Counted from the first letter of the stretch, positions 33,474-41,365 are shown. The stretch: DNA of 59,407 nt from an uncultured Oscillospiraceae bacterium (GCA_910577525.1 CAJTLI010000012.1:14839-74245), one strand, 5' to 3'. Numbers and translations are program-made. The notes: generated from the sequence alone by a model not told the origin.

Positions 33474-34631
33474 TTACTTGGAGCTGCCGTCGTACACGCC
33501 GTAGGGGACGCGGATCTTGGCCACGTCGGCGTCCACGGTGAAGTCGCCGGTGTTGTCCATCAGGGCGGCGCCGGACTGCACGTTCTTCACCAGGGTGACG
33601 ATGGTGGAGGCCATGCCCACGTTGTCCTGCTTGATGGAGCCGGTCATGGTGCCCTTGTCGATGGCCTCCTTGGCGGCGTCGGTGGCGTCCACGCCGAAGA
33701 CGGGGATGGTGGTGGTGCCCTCGCCGTTGTTATAGCCCACGTTCTGGAGGGCGGAGATGGCGCCCAGAGCCATGTCGTCGTTGTTGGCGATGACCAGCTC
33801 GATCATGTTGTTGTTGTCCTTGTTGTAGGAGCCCAGCAGAGTGACCATGTAGTCGTTGGCGGCGGTGGAGGACCACTTGCCGTTGGTGTCCACCAGGTAC
33901 TTCGTGCTGGCACCGGTGTCATAGTACTCCAGCTCGGGCTTGCCCGCGGCGGTGAGCACCTTGTTGGCGTCCTCCACGCCGAACTGGGTGCGGGCCTCGG
34001 CCTCGGCGTTGGCCTCCTGGCCCTTGAACATGACGTAGGAGATCTTGCCGTCGCCGTTCAGGTCCAGCGCGTCAAAGTTGTCCACCAGATATTTGCCGAT
34101 CATCTCTCCCTGCATATGGCCGGCGTCAGGGGCGTTGGTGCCTACGAAGGCGCACTTGTCATAGCTGTTGATGACGGCGTTGTCGGCCACCTCGCGGTTG
34201 AAGAAGATCACGGGGATGTCCTTGGCGCGGGCCGCCTCCACAATGTCCTTGGCGGGGTCGGAGGTGGAGGTCTCCACGATGTTCACGATCAGCAGGTTGG
34301 TGCCATCGGCGATGGCGGTGTTCACCTGGTCGGACTGGGTGGGCTGGCTGCCCGCGGCGTCCCAGTTCTTGGGCTCGATGCCGATGGCCTTGAGCTGCTC
34401 GTCCAGGGAGGCGCGGACGGTAGAGATATACACGTCGGAGAAGTCATAGTAGAACACGTCCACCCGCAGGTCGCTGGCGGGGGCGGGGTTGCTGCTCCCG
34501 GCCGGGTCGCTGCTGGCGGCGCTGCCGGGGGTAGAGGGAGCGGTGCTGTCGGCGGCGGGCTCGTTGGCGCAGCCGGCAAACAGGCCCAGCATCATCAGTG
34601 CGGCCAAAGCAAGAGCGATTCTTTTCTTCAT
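33474..34631 (-). CDS. mglB: Galactose/glucose-binding lipoprotein of ABC transporter
   Basis: The 385-residue protein is the substrate-binding part of the importer. It starts with a lipoprotein signal (ALAALMMLGLFAGC, lipobox at about residue 21), a Ser/Pro/Ala-rich linker, then the binding fold: RVDVFYYDFSDVYISTVRASL, NLLIVNIVE, PVIFFNREVADN, DLNGDGKISYVMFKG (a Ca-binding-like Asp loop as in galactose-binding protein), ELVIANNDDMALGAISAL and VFGVDATDAAKEAI. ATG 34631 follows TAGGAGGA. It leads the mglBAC operon on the minus strand. Galactose or glucose is the likely ligand, judged from family motifs. Confidence 0.9.
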   Translation of the reverse strand: MKKRIALALAALMMLGLFAGCANEPAADSTAPSTPGSAASSDPAGSSNPAPASDLRVDVFYYDFSDVYISTVRASLDEQLKAIGIEPKNWDAAGSQPTQSDQVNTAIADGTNLLIVNIVETSTSDPAKDIVEAARAKDIPVIFFNREVADNAVINSYDKCAFVGTNAPDAGHMQGEMIGKYLVDNFDALDLNGDGKISYVMFKGQEANAEAEARTQFGVEDANKVLTAAGKPELEYYDTGASTKYLVDTNGKWSSTAANDYMVTLLGSYNKDNNNMIELVIANNDDMALGAISALQNVGYNNGEGTTTIPVFGVDATDAAKEAIDKGTMTGSIKQDNVGMASTIVTLVKNVQSGAALMDNTGDFTVDADVAKIRVPYGVYDGSSK

Positions 34632-34724
34632 TCTTAGTTCCTCCTATGAAACTTTAGAATTCGCCGGCCTTCCATCGTCCGGCCAGCCAGCAAGCACATA
34701 TTAACAGCTTCCCTGGAAAAAAAC

Positions 34725-34750
34725 GATAGAAAATTCTTTCCATTTCTATC
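34725..34750 (-). terminator. AT-rich hairpin with T tract upstream of mglB
   Basis: GATAGAAA / TTTCTATC inverted repeat with a 10-base spacer, followed on the minus strand by GTTTTTTT. It could be a second terminator for the aldehyde dehydrogenase transcript or an operator near the mglB promoter. Confidence 0.5.
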
Positions 34751-34870
34751 AAAAAACTTTGCCGGCCAGACGGCAGACGCCCGCCTGGCCCCCGCAGGTT
34801 TCGCCGGTGGAGACGTATATTTCCACCAAAAACACGCCTCTTTCTCTCCCTTTTATTGAAAATAGCGGGC

Positions 34871-34917
34871 AAAAACGCGCAGCCTGGTTCCGAGGCCGAA
34901 CCCGGCTGCGCGTTTTT
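34871..34917 (-). terminator. Terminator after the aldehyde dehydrogenase gene
   Basis: Arms AAAAACGCGCAGCC and GGCTGCGCGTTTTT are perfectly complementary (14 bp) around a 19-base loop; on the minus strand the T tract follows the stem. Confidence 0.8.
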
Positions 34918-34951
34918 CCCATCGAAGATTTTACCGGTAACACAAAAATTT

Positions 34952-36325
34952 TCACCGCAAAAACATGTGCAGCAGCCTGCCGTAGAGCTTTTTTTCATAG
35001 GGCTGGTAGCGCATGGGCAGATCCATCCAGGTCTTCTTGTCCACCACGCTTTTGCTGTGGGAAAAGGCCTCAAAGCCCGCCTTTCCATGATAGGCACCCA
35101 TGCCGCTCTCCCCCACGCCGCCAAAGCCCATCTCGCTGGTGGCCAGGTGAATGACCACGTCGTTGACGCACCCGCCGCCAAACTGGAAGCGGGACATGGC
35201 CTCCCGGACCCGGACCCGGTTCTGAGAGAACAGGTAGAGCGCCAAGGGCTTGGGCCGGTCCGCCAGCCGCCGGTACAGCTCGTCAAAGTCGTCATAGGTG
35301 AGGATGGGCAGAATGGGGCCGAAGATCTCCTCCCCCATCACCGGGTCGTCCTCCGTCACGCCGTCCAGGATGGTGGGGGCGATTTTCAGTGTGGACTGGG
35401 ACCATTGTCCGCCCAGCACCGCCTTGGCCGGGTCGATGAGGCCCAGCAGGCGCTGGAAGTGTTTCTCGTTTACGATTTTCCCGTAGCCGGCGTTTTCCAG
35501 CGGAGCCTCCCCGTACTGCCGCCGGACCTCCCGGCACAGCAGCTCCACCAGCCGGTCCTTCACACCGCTGTGGCAGAGGACATAGTCCGGGGCCACGCAG
35601 GTCTGACCGCAGTTGAGATACTTGCCGAAGACGATCCGCCGGGCCGCCAGGGACAGCTTGGCCGTCTCGTCCACAATGCAGGGGCTTTTGCCCCCCAGCT
35701 CCAGCACCGCCGGGGTGAGGCGCTCCGCCGTATGGCGCAGCACCTCCCTGCCCACGCTCTGGCTGCCGGTGAAAAACACGAAGTCGAACCGCTCGTCCAG
35801 CAGGGCGGCGTTTTCCCTCCGGCCGCCGGTGACAACCGCCACATATTCCGGCGGGAAGCAGGCCCCGATCAGCGACCCCAGCAGGGCGCTGGAGGCGGGG
35901 GCGTAGGCGCTGGGCTTCACCACGGCGGTATTCCCCGCCGCGATGGCGTCGGCCAGGGGGTCCAGCGTCAGCAGCACCGGATAATTCCAGGGGCTCATAA
36001 TCAAGGTGCTGCCGTAGGGGGAGGGCCTGCGGAAGCTCCGGGAGGCAAACTGGGCCAGCGGGGTGTACACCGTGCGCTCCCCGGCCAAGCGGCCCACGCG
36101 GCGGATCATGTAGCTCAGCTCCGTCAGCACCAGCCCGGTCTCGCACATGAAGCTCTCATAGGCGCTTTTGCCCAGGTCGGCGGCCAGCGCTTCCCCGATC
36201 TGGGCCTCCCGCCGCTTCACCTCGTCCCGCAGCCTTTTGAGCGCCTTCACCCGAAAGGACACCGGGAGCGTGGCCCCCGTCTGGAAGAATTCGCGCTGTC
36301 TTTCCACAATACCGTGAATATCCAT
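34952..36325 (-). CDS. Aldehyde dehydrogenase family protein
   Basis: The 457-residue enzyme oxidises an aldehyde with NAD(P). Visible motifs: NAD-binding MSPWNYPVLLTLDPL and KPSAYAPASSALL, FFTGSQSVGREV, the general base Glu in VLELGGKSPCIV, the catalytic Cys in NCGQTCVAPDY, and EEIFGPILPI near residue 330. The length and C-terminus (SHSKSVVDKK) fit the class-3/YwdH-like group. I start it at ATG 36325, with GGGGGGAG 9 bases upstream. The same frame runs on upstream into the alcohol dehydrogenase remnant without a stop, so a 680-codon fused product is also possible. It does not have the AdhE order. Confidence 0.88.
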   Translation of the reverse strand: MDIHGIVERQREFFQTGATLPVSFRVKALKRLRDEVKRREAQIGEALAADLGKSAYESFMCETGLVLTELSYMIRRVGRLAGERTVYTPLAQFASRSFRRPSPYGSTLIMSPWNYPVLLTLDPLADAIAAGNTAVVKPSAYAPASSALLGSLIGACFPPEYVAVVTGGRRENAALLDERFDFVFFTGSQSVGREVLRHTAERLTPAVLELGGKSPCIVDETAKLSLAARRIVFGKYLNCGQTCVAPDYVLCHSGVKDRLVELLCREVRRQYGEAPLENAGYGKIVNEKHFQRLLGLIDPAKAVLGGQWSQSTLKIAPTILDGVTEDDPVMGEEIFGPILPILTYDDFDELYRRLADRPKPLALYLFSQNRVRVREAMSRFQFGGGCVNDVVIHLATSEMGFGGVGESGMGAYHGKAGFEAFSHSKSVVDKKTWMDLPMRYQPYEKKLYGRLLHMFLR

Positions 36326-37030
36326 GTCAAATGCTCCCCCCGGCGCATATTCATAAAGCCGCGCCAGCTCCGTCCGGTCCATCAGCCGGGGCACTGGGTA
36401 GAGCGGATTGGCCTCCCGGGCGGCGTGGACCGCCATGACGGGCACATCCTCGCTCCGTATGTCCGGCAGCTTCTCCGGAATTCCCATCCGTTGGTTCAGG
36501 GCCCGGACGGCGGCAATAAACGCCTCAGCCCCCCGCTCCTCCGAGCCTATTTCCGACACCACCCCGGCGCTCCGGCCCAGCTCCCACAGCTTCCGGCTGA
36601 CGCAGGGGCCATACAGCTCCAGCCCCAGGGGCAGCAGCACCGCGTTGGCCAGGCCGTGGGGGATATTGTACTGTCCGCCCAGGGAGTGGGCCACCGCGTG
36701 GGTCAGCGCGTCCATGCCGGTGGCGGCGGTGAGGGCGGGCGGCAGCGTGCAAGTGACCGCCGGGTCCAGCACCGCCCAGCGGGGAATCATGGAAAAATTG
36801 TTCATGGTGTACTTGTGCTTCCGCTCGCTGTCGGTGATGACCGCTGTGACCGTCACCTCCCTGCCCGTGCCGGCGGTGGTGGGGATGGCGATCAGCGGCG
36901 GCAGGCGGCGCAGAACCCGCAGCAGCCCCTTCATCTGGTTGGCGGTCCGCTTGGGGTGGGCGATCCGGGCCCCCAGGGCCTTGGCGCAGTCCATGGGCGA
37001 ACCGCCGCCAAACGCGATGATGCCCTGACA
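36326..37030 (-). pseudogene. Iron-containing alcohol dehydrogenase remnant
   Basis: This frame begins at an NAD-domain fragment (IIAFGGGSPMDCAKALGA), so the first 90 or so residues of a normal Fe-ADH are missing. IPTTAGTGREVT and GMDALTHA follow. Then VAHSLGGQYNIPHGLANA is joined straight to THA, removing about 60 residues that normally lie between these motifs. All four expected metal ligands (D and H of DALTH, H of VAH, H of IPHG) nevertheless survive. The C-terminal helical part is present and the frame runs through into the aldehyde dehydrogenase. The upstream edge is joined to the end of the MarR gene. I regard it as decayed. Confidence 0.75.
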
Positions 37031-37451
37031 TTAGACGCCCGGCGATGGACTCCAGCGCGCCGTAAAAGCAGGCCCTGGTCTCGTCATCCAGGTCCGCCCC
37101 CGCCAGCTCCACCGCCAGCCCGGCCCGCCTGCCCACCTGCTCCGCGGCATCCCGCCCCTGGGCGGTGAGCTTCAGCAGGCCGCAGTAGAGACTCCGGTGG
37201 ACCCCCTCCCTGGTCACAAAGCCCCGCTCCTGAAGGGCGGACACAGCCCGGGACACGTCGGACTTGTCCTTGCCGCACAGCTCGCACAGCTGGGGGCCCG
37301 TCACTCCGGCCTGGCGGCGGTACATGGTGGTGAGATAAATGGCGTGCTCGCCCTTCAGTCCATAGACCGCCATCTCCTCCGCCGCCAGCTTGTGCCAGTA
37401 CCGGGAAATCTCAAAAACTGCCAATGAAAAGCGTTCAAACCGGTTTATCAC
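37029..37451 (-). CDS. MarR-family transcriptional regulator, C-terminus altered by a deletion
   Basis: About 140 residues match MarR: N-terminal helix INRFERFSLAVFEISRYWHKLAAEEM, winged helix with the recognition region LCELCGKDKSDVSRAVSALQERGFV, and the wing VTREGVHRSLYCGLLKLTAQGRD. The C-terminal dimer helix reads to ALESIAGRLM, then the frame continues in alcohol dehydrogenase DNA in the wrong frame down to 36525, adding about 168 unrelated residues. I prefer GTG 37451, preceded by AAAGGGGGG; ATG 37475 is the other option. It probably once repressed the adjacent dehydrogenase genes. Whether the extended protein folds is unknown. Confidence 0.72.
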
Positions 37452-37507
37452 CCCTGGTCCCCCCTTTTCCATCACAAAAAGCCGCAGGCGCGGCTTCTGG
37501 CTTCTGC

Positions 37508-37536
37508 ATCATATACCGGAAAAGTTGCATTGTCAA
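37508..37536 (-). promoter_or_regulatory. Promoter of the MarR gene
   Basis: On the minus strand TTGACA and TATGAT are 17 bases apart. Right after the start point there is a short terminator-like hairpin, GCCGC-GCCT-GCGGC followed by TTTTT (about 37478-37496). Confidence 0.8.
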
Positions 37537-37643
37537 CTTCTTTTTTGGCGGGCGGCCCACGCACCGGATCACCGCTTGAGCCCCCCATGCGGTGAATTGA
37601 GGTGGTGAATACAGTCCGCCGGATTCCGGCGGCAAATTCCCCC

Positions 37644-37672
37644 TTGACTTTTACAATTAAAAGTGGTAGAGT
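37644..37672 (+). promoter_or_regulatory. Promoter of the tyrosine leader and aroF-tyrA operon
   Basis: TTGACT and TAGAGT with a 17-base AT-rich spacer; the predicted start lies about 25 bases before the leader peptide ATG. Confidence 0.75.
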
Positions 37673-37702
37673 AACAGAGAAATTCGGAAGGGAGCGCTGC
37701 GT

Positions 37703-37774
37703 ATGAACAGCCGGAACTATGGGTATGGCTATTACCGCTATTATGATGGTAGCGGCGTTTTGTCATGCCCATGA
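37703..37774 (+). CDS. Tyrosine-rich leader peptide (attenuation)
   Basis: A 23-codon frame with a good ribosome site (GGAAGGGAG) encodes MNSRNYGYGYYRYYDGSGVL then SCP and stop TGA at 37772. Six of residues 6-14 are tyrosine. It lies between the promoter and an intrinsic terminator, upstream of DAHP synthase and prephenate dehydrogenase, the first and last-branch enzymes toward tyrosine. Known leader-peptide attenuators (trp, phe, his) have this same layout. When charged tRNA-Tyr is scarce the ribosome should pause in the Tyr run and prevent the terminator from forming. The exact competing fold is not proven; CGCT at 37782 may pair with AGCG at 37794, which overlaps the terminator arm. Confidence 0.82.
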   Translation: MNSRNYGYGYYRYYDGSGVLSCP

Positions 37775-37796
37775 AGGTTCCCGCTTTCTGCTGAGC

Positions 37797-37825
37797 GCGG
37801 CTGCCGGAGGGCGGCCGCTTTTTTT
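37797..37825 (+). terminator. Attenuator terminator upstream of aroF
   Basis: Stem GCGGCTGCC / GGCGGCCGC (9 bp, one G-U pair) with a GGAG loop is followed by seven T. It begins 22 bases after the leader peptide stop. Confidence 0.85.
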
Positions 37826-37922
37826 GCAGAAGCGCGAGGGCAGACGCATAGGGGCGTTTGAGCCGGAGAAAATCCGCGCGGCGTAACGGAAAATTCAAAC
37901 ATTGACAAAGGAGTAAGTCACT

Positions 37923-38939
37923 ATGGTAGTTATTATGAAGCGGGAGTTCACTCCCGAGCAGCTGGAAACCGCCATCCGTGCCATGGAGGCGGGGGGCGTC
38001 CGGGTGATGGTGTCCAAGGGCTCGGAAACCACTATTCTGGGCGCGGAGGGCGACGCCGGCGGGCTGAACCAGGAGCAGCTGGCCCAGCTGAACGGCGTAG
38101 AGCGGGTCATGCGGGTCAGCGAGCCCTACAAAAAGGCCAACCGAAAGTATCATCCGGACGACTCCGTCATCAGCCTGGGCGGCGGCGTATCCATCGGCGG
38201 CAATAAAATCTCCGTTATCGCCGGGCCCTGCTCCGTGGAGAGCGAGGAGCAGATCCTGGAGGTGGCCAAATCCGTGCAGCAGTCGGGGGCCGCCGCCCTC
38301 CGGGGGGGCGCGTACAAGCCTCGCACCTCCCCCTACGCCTTCCAGGGCAAGGGGGTGGAGGGGGTCCTCCTGCTGGACGAGGCCCGGAAGGCCACCGGCC
38401 TGCCCATCGTGTCCGAACTGATGAGCGCCGACCAGCTGCCCCTCTTTGAAGAGGCGGTGGACGTGATCCAGATCGGCGCCCGGAATATGCAGAACTTCGA
38501 CCTGCTGAAAAAGGTGGGGAAAAGCAGCAAGCCCATCCTGCTCAAGCGGGGGCTGTCCTCCACCATCGAGGAGTGGCTCATGAGCGCGGAATACATCATG
38601 GCGGGGGGCAACCCCAACGTGATTTTGTGCGAGCGGGGCATCCGCACCTTCGAGACCTACACCCGCAACACCCTGGACCTGTCGGCGGTGCTGGCCGTCA
38701 AGCGCCAGAGCCACCTGCCTGTGGTGGTGGACCCCTCCCACGCCTGCGGCAAGGCGTGGATGGTGGAGCGCATGGCCATGGCCGCCGTGGCCGCCGGGGC
38801 GGACGGCCTCATCATTGAGGTCCACAACAACCCGTCCTGCGCCCTGTGCGACGGGGCCCAGTCGGTGACGCCGGAGCAGTTCGGCTCCATCATGGACAAG
38901 CTGCGCACGGTGGCCCGGTGCGTGGGCCGGGAGCTGTAA
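37923..38939 (+). CDS. aroF: 3-deoxy-7-phosphoheptulonate synthase (DAHP synthase)
   Basis: This enzyme condenses phosphoenolpyruvate and erythrose 4-phosphate, the first step of aromatic amino acid synthesis. The 338-residue protein is the type I-beta form with an N-terminal ferredoxin-like regulatory domain (residues about 5-70, MKREFTPEQLETAIRAMEAGG), then the TIM barrel: VIAGPCSVES, LRGGAYKPRTSPYAFQG, PILLKRGLSSTIEEW, ILCERGIRTFE and VVVDPSHACG. Start ATG 37923 follows AAAGGAG. It is the first structural gene after the tyrosine leader and attenuator, so it is probably controlled by tyrosine supply. Confidence 0.95.
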   Translation: MVVIMKREFTPEQLETAIRAMEAGGVRVMVSKGSETTILGAEGDAGGLNQEQLAQLNGVERVMRVSEPYKKANRKYHPDDSVISLGGGVSIGGNKISVIAGPCSVESEEQILEVAKSVQQSGAAALRGGAYKPRTSPYAFQGKGVEGVLLLDEARKATGLPIVSELMSADQLPLFEEAVDVIQIGARNMQNFDLLKKVGKSSKPILLKRGLSSTIEEWLMSAEYIMAGGNPNVILCERGIRTFETYTRNTLDLSAVLAVKRQSHLPVVVDPSHACGKAWMVERMAMAAVAAGADGLIIEVHNNPSCALCDGAQSVTPEQFGSIMDKLRTVARCVGREL

Positions 38940-38958
38940 AAAGAGAGGAGCTCTTTTC

Positions 38959-39849
38959 ATGGAGAAACGGCGTATTTTAGTGGTGGGCCTGGGGCTGATC
39001 GGCGGCTCCCTGGCCATGGCCCTTCAGGGCTTCGAGAACTTTGAGGTGGTGGGGGCGGTGCGCTCCCAGGCCACCTATGATAAAGCCGCGGCAAAGCACG
39101 CGGCGGACCGGCTCACTTTCGACCCCGCCGGCCAGCTGCCCGGGGCGGACGTGGTGATCCTGTGCCAGGACCCGGCGGGCATCATCGGCTTCCTGGAGGA
39201 GCACCGGGACCGCTTCAAGCCCGGCTGCCTCATCTGGGATGTGTGCGGCGTGAAAACCGCCGTGATGGAGGCGGCCAAATGCCTGCCGGACGGGGTAGAC
39301 TTCATCGGCTGCCACCCCATGGCAGGCAAGGAGGCGTCCGGCATCGACAACGCCGAGGCCGGGCTGTTCCGCAACACCCACTTTATCGTCACGCCCGGTC
39401 CCCGGGCCACCCGGGAGCACCTGGACCTGCTGCGCCGCATGGCGGACCACTGCCGCTTCGGCGACGTGATCGAGACCACCCCGGAGCGCCACGACCAGAT
39501 GATCGCCTACACCAGCCAGCTGATGCACGTGATTGCCGTGTCCGTGTGCGACAACGACGGGCTGTTCTCCTGCAAGGGCTTTGAGGGCGGCTCCTTCCGG
39601 GACTGCACCCGGGTGGCCGCTCTTGATCCGGCCATGTGGACCCAGCTGTTCACCCTCAACGCCCCCGCCCTGGCCCAGGTGGTGGGGATGCTGGAGGAGC
39701 GGATGCGCCAGTACCGGACCGCCATTGAGAACAATGACCGGGACGCCCTCCGGGCCATGCTGGCCGCCGCCTCCGGCAGGAAAAAACAGATTGATCTGGA
39801 ACGGGCCCGGGGCGACGACGTGCGCCCGGTCTGGACGTGTCAGGAATAA
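38959..39849 (+). CDS. tyrA: Prephenate dehydrogenase
   Basis: TyrA converts prephenate to 4-hydroxyphenylpyruvate, the tyrosine precursor, with NAD(P). The 296-residue protein has the dinucleotide site VVGLGLIGGSLAMALQG (residues 7-23), the family motifs WDVCGVKTAV, FIGCHPMAGKEASG (with active-site His) and VIETTPERHDQMIAYTSQLMHV, and ends without an ACT domain. It follows aroF by 19 bases with AGAGAGGAG upstream. Control by the upstream leader fits its role as the committed tyrosine step. A terminator follows. Confidence 0.94.
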   Translation: MEKRRILVVGLGLIGGSLAMALQGFENFEVVGAVRSQATYDKAAAKHAADRLTFDPAGQLPGADVVILCQDPAGIIGFLEEHRDRFKPGCLIWDVCGVKTAVMEAAKCLPDGVDFIGCHPMAGKEASGIDNAEAGLFRNTHFIVTPGPRATREHLDLLRRMADHCRFGDVIETTPERHDQMIAYTSQLMHVIAVSVCDNDGLFSCKGFEGGSFRDCTRVAALDPAMWTQLFTLNAPALAQVVGMLEERMRQYRTAIENNDRDALRAMLAAASGRKKQIDLERARGDDVRPVWTCQE

Positions 39850-39870
39850 ACAGCGCGGAGCGGCATTTCG

Positions 39871-39912
39871 CGGGACTGTGGCAGGGCTGAACTGCCACAG
39901 TCCCGTTTTGTT
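39871..39912 (+). terminator. Terminator after tyrA
   Basis: Stem CGGGACTGTGGCAG / CTGCCACAGTCCCG (14 bp, 7-base loop) followed by TTTTGTTT. Confidence 0.85.
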
Positions 39913-39992
39913 TCGGCGCGGACGGACAGGAAAATTATTTTCTTTGTGACAGTCCACTAAAAACTGCCAGTAAATTTGGCGTTTTTTCCAAC

Positions 39993-40021
39993 TTGCTGGG
40001 GAAATCTTTTTGGGGTATTAT
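39993..40021 (+). promoter_or_regulatory. Promoter of the aldolase gene, with inverted repeat over the -10
   Basis: TTGCTG and TATTAT with a 17-base spacer. GGGGTATT (40012-40019) overlaps the -10 and is inverted at AATACCCC (40054-40061), with an AT-rich 34-base middle; this could be an operator pair or a leader hairpin. Confidence 0.6.
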
Positions 40022-40119
40022 ATGAATATGTATATTATTTAAATTAAATAAGAAATACCCCGTTCGTCTCAGCCCAAAATCAAAATTCAGGCGGTCCGCC
40101 GCCGCGGGAGGGAATTGTC

Positions 40120-41277
40120 ATGCCGCTGGTTCCAATGAAAGCAATTTTAGACGCCACCGAGCAGTACAACTACGCCCAGGGGGCCTTTAACGTCAACGCG
40201 GTCTGTCAGGCCAAGGCGGTGATCGAGGTCCACGAGATGTTCCGCTCCGCCGCTATTTTGCAGGGGGCGGACCTAGCCAACGCCTTTATGGGCGGCCGTG
40301 CCGACTTCGCCCAGGGAACCCTGGAGGACAAGAAAAAGGGCGCGCTGAATATCGCCAACGCGGTGAAGAAGTACGCCGAGCACTCCCCCATCCCGGTGGC
40401 CCTCCACCTGGACCACGGGAAAAACCTGGACTCCTGTGTGGCCGCCATCGCCGGGGGCTACACCTCCGTCATGATCGACGGCTCCTCCCTGCCCTTTGAC
40501 GAAAACGTGGAGCTCACCCGTGAGGTGGTCAAGTACGCCCATGAGCGGGGCGTCACCGTGGAGGGCGAGCTGGGCGTGCTGGCGGGGGTGGAGGACCACG
40601 TGTTTGCCGCCACCTCCACCTACACCAACCCCATGGACGCGGTGAAGTTTTTCCGCCAGACCGGGGTGGACGCCCTGGCCATCAGCTACGGCACCAAGCA
40701 CGGGGCCAACAAGGGCAAGGACACGGTGATCCGCAAGGAGATCGCCATCGCCACCAAGGAGTGCATGATGCACGAGGGCATCGAGGGCACCTTGGTGAGC
40801 CACGGCTCCTCCACCGTGCCCCAGTACATCGTCTCTGAAATCAACGCCCTGGGCGGCGACATTCACGACGCCTACGGCATCAAGAAGGAGCAGCTCAAAG
40901 AGGTGTCCAAGCTGGGCATCCGCAAGATCAACGTGGACACCGATATCCGCCTGGCCGTCACCCGCAACCTGCGGGAGCTGTTCCGGGACAGCGCCGCCCT
41001 GCGGGACAGCGCCTCCATCGGCGGGATTTACAAGCTGCTGCTGGAGAATCCCTCCACCTTCGATCCCCGGGTGTTCCTGCCCCCCATCATGGACACCGTC
41101 ATGTATGGCAATGTGCCCGACCAGGACGTGGCCCGGGTGGTGGACTGCATTGAGCGGGGCGTGCGCGAGGTGGTGGGCACCCTCATCGTGGAGTTCGACT
41201 CCGTGGGCAGGGCCCCGCTGATTGAGTCCGTGAGCCTGGACGAGATGGCGGAGCGGTATCGGAAGAAGGGCATTTAA
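40120..41277 (+). CDS. fba: Class II fructose-bisphosphate aldolase family protein
   Basis: The enzyme splits fructose 1,6-bisphosphate (or a related ketose phosphate) using zinc. The 385-residue protein has the class II motifs GAFNVNAVCQAKAVIEV, the catalytic Asp in ALHLDHGKN, GYTSVMIDGSSLPFDENV, EGELGVLAG, SYGTKHGANKG and LVSHGSSTVP with zinc-ligand His. It is longer than the common 280-310-residue form, mostly in the C-terminal third, so another bisphosphate substrate cannot be excluded. ATG 40120 is preceded by GGGAGGG. With the PPi-type PFK and the TIM homologue it makes a glycolytic block. Confidence 0.87.
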   Translation: MPLVPMKAILDATEQYNYAQGAFNVNAVCQAKAVIEVHEMFRSAAILQGADLANAFMGGRADFAQGTLEDKKKGALNIANAVKKYAEHSPIPVALHLDHGKNLDSCVAAIAGGYTSVMIDGSSLPFDENVELTREVVKYAHERGVTVEGELGVLAGVEDHVFAATSTYTNPMDAVKFFRQTGVDALAISYGTKHGANKGKDTVIRKEIAIATKECMMHEGIEGTLVSHGSSTVPQYIVSEINALGGDIHDAYGIKKEQLKEVSKLGIRKINVDTDIRLAVTRNLRELFRDSAALRDSASIGGIYKLLLENPSTFDPRVFLPPIMDTVMYGNVPDQDVARVVDCIERGVREVVGTLIVEFDSVGRAPLIESVSLDEMAERYRKKGI

Positions 41278-41281
41278 TTTA

Positions 41282-41365
41282 TTCCTTTTTCTTGTAAGAA
41301 AAAGGAACCGAAAAAGAACGTTTAGGCCGCTACGAGAGTGGGTGAAAACCGCAACGGTTTCACCC
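41282..41365 (+). promoter_or_regulatory. Structured leader between aldolase and phosphofructokinase genes
   Basis: It opens with a perfect 12-bp inverted repeat TTCCTTTTTCTT / AAGAAAAAGGAA (41282-41307), probably the aldolase terminator. A second hairpin GGGTGAAAACCG / CGGTTTCACCC follows (41340-41365). Flanking TAGGC-CGCT and AGCG-GCCTA can close an outer stem, so the region may fold as one compound structure. Confidence 0.5.

Larger units (their letters stand above)
34632..34951. other. Gap between mglB and the aldehyde dehydrogenase gene
   Basis: I see no coding sequence here. It holds the two minus-strand hairpins described separately and the mglB leader. No convincing consensus promoter for mglB is visible, which would fit a promoter needing an activator such as the nearby YesN-type regulator; this is inference. 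Confidence 0.5.

Noticed and set aside
34952..36994. AdhE-type bifunctional enzyme
   Set aside because: AdhE has the aldehyde dehydrogenase first and a complete alcohol dehydrogenase second; here the order is reversed and the alcohol dehydrogenase lacks large parts.
37644..37922. T-box RNA upstream of aroF
   Set aside because: No T-box core sequence or antiterminator bulge was found; the Tyr-rich leader peptide explains the layout better.
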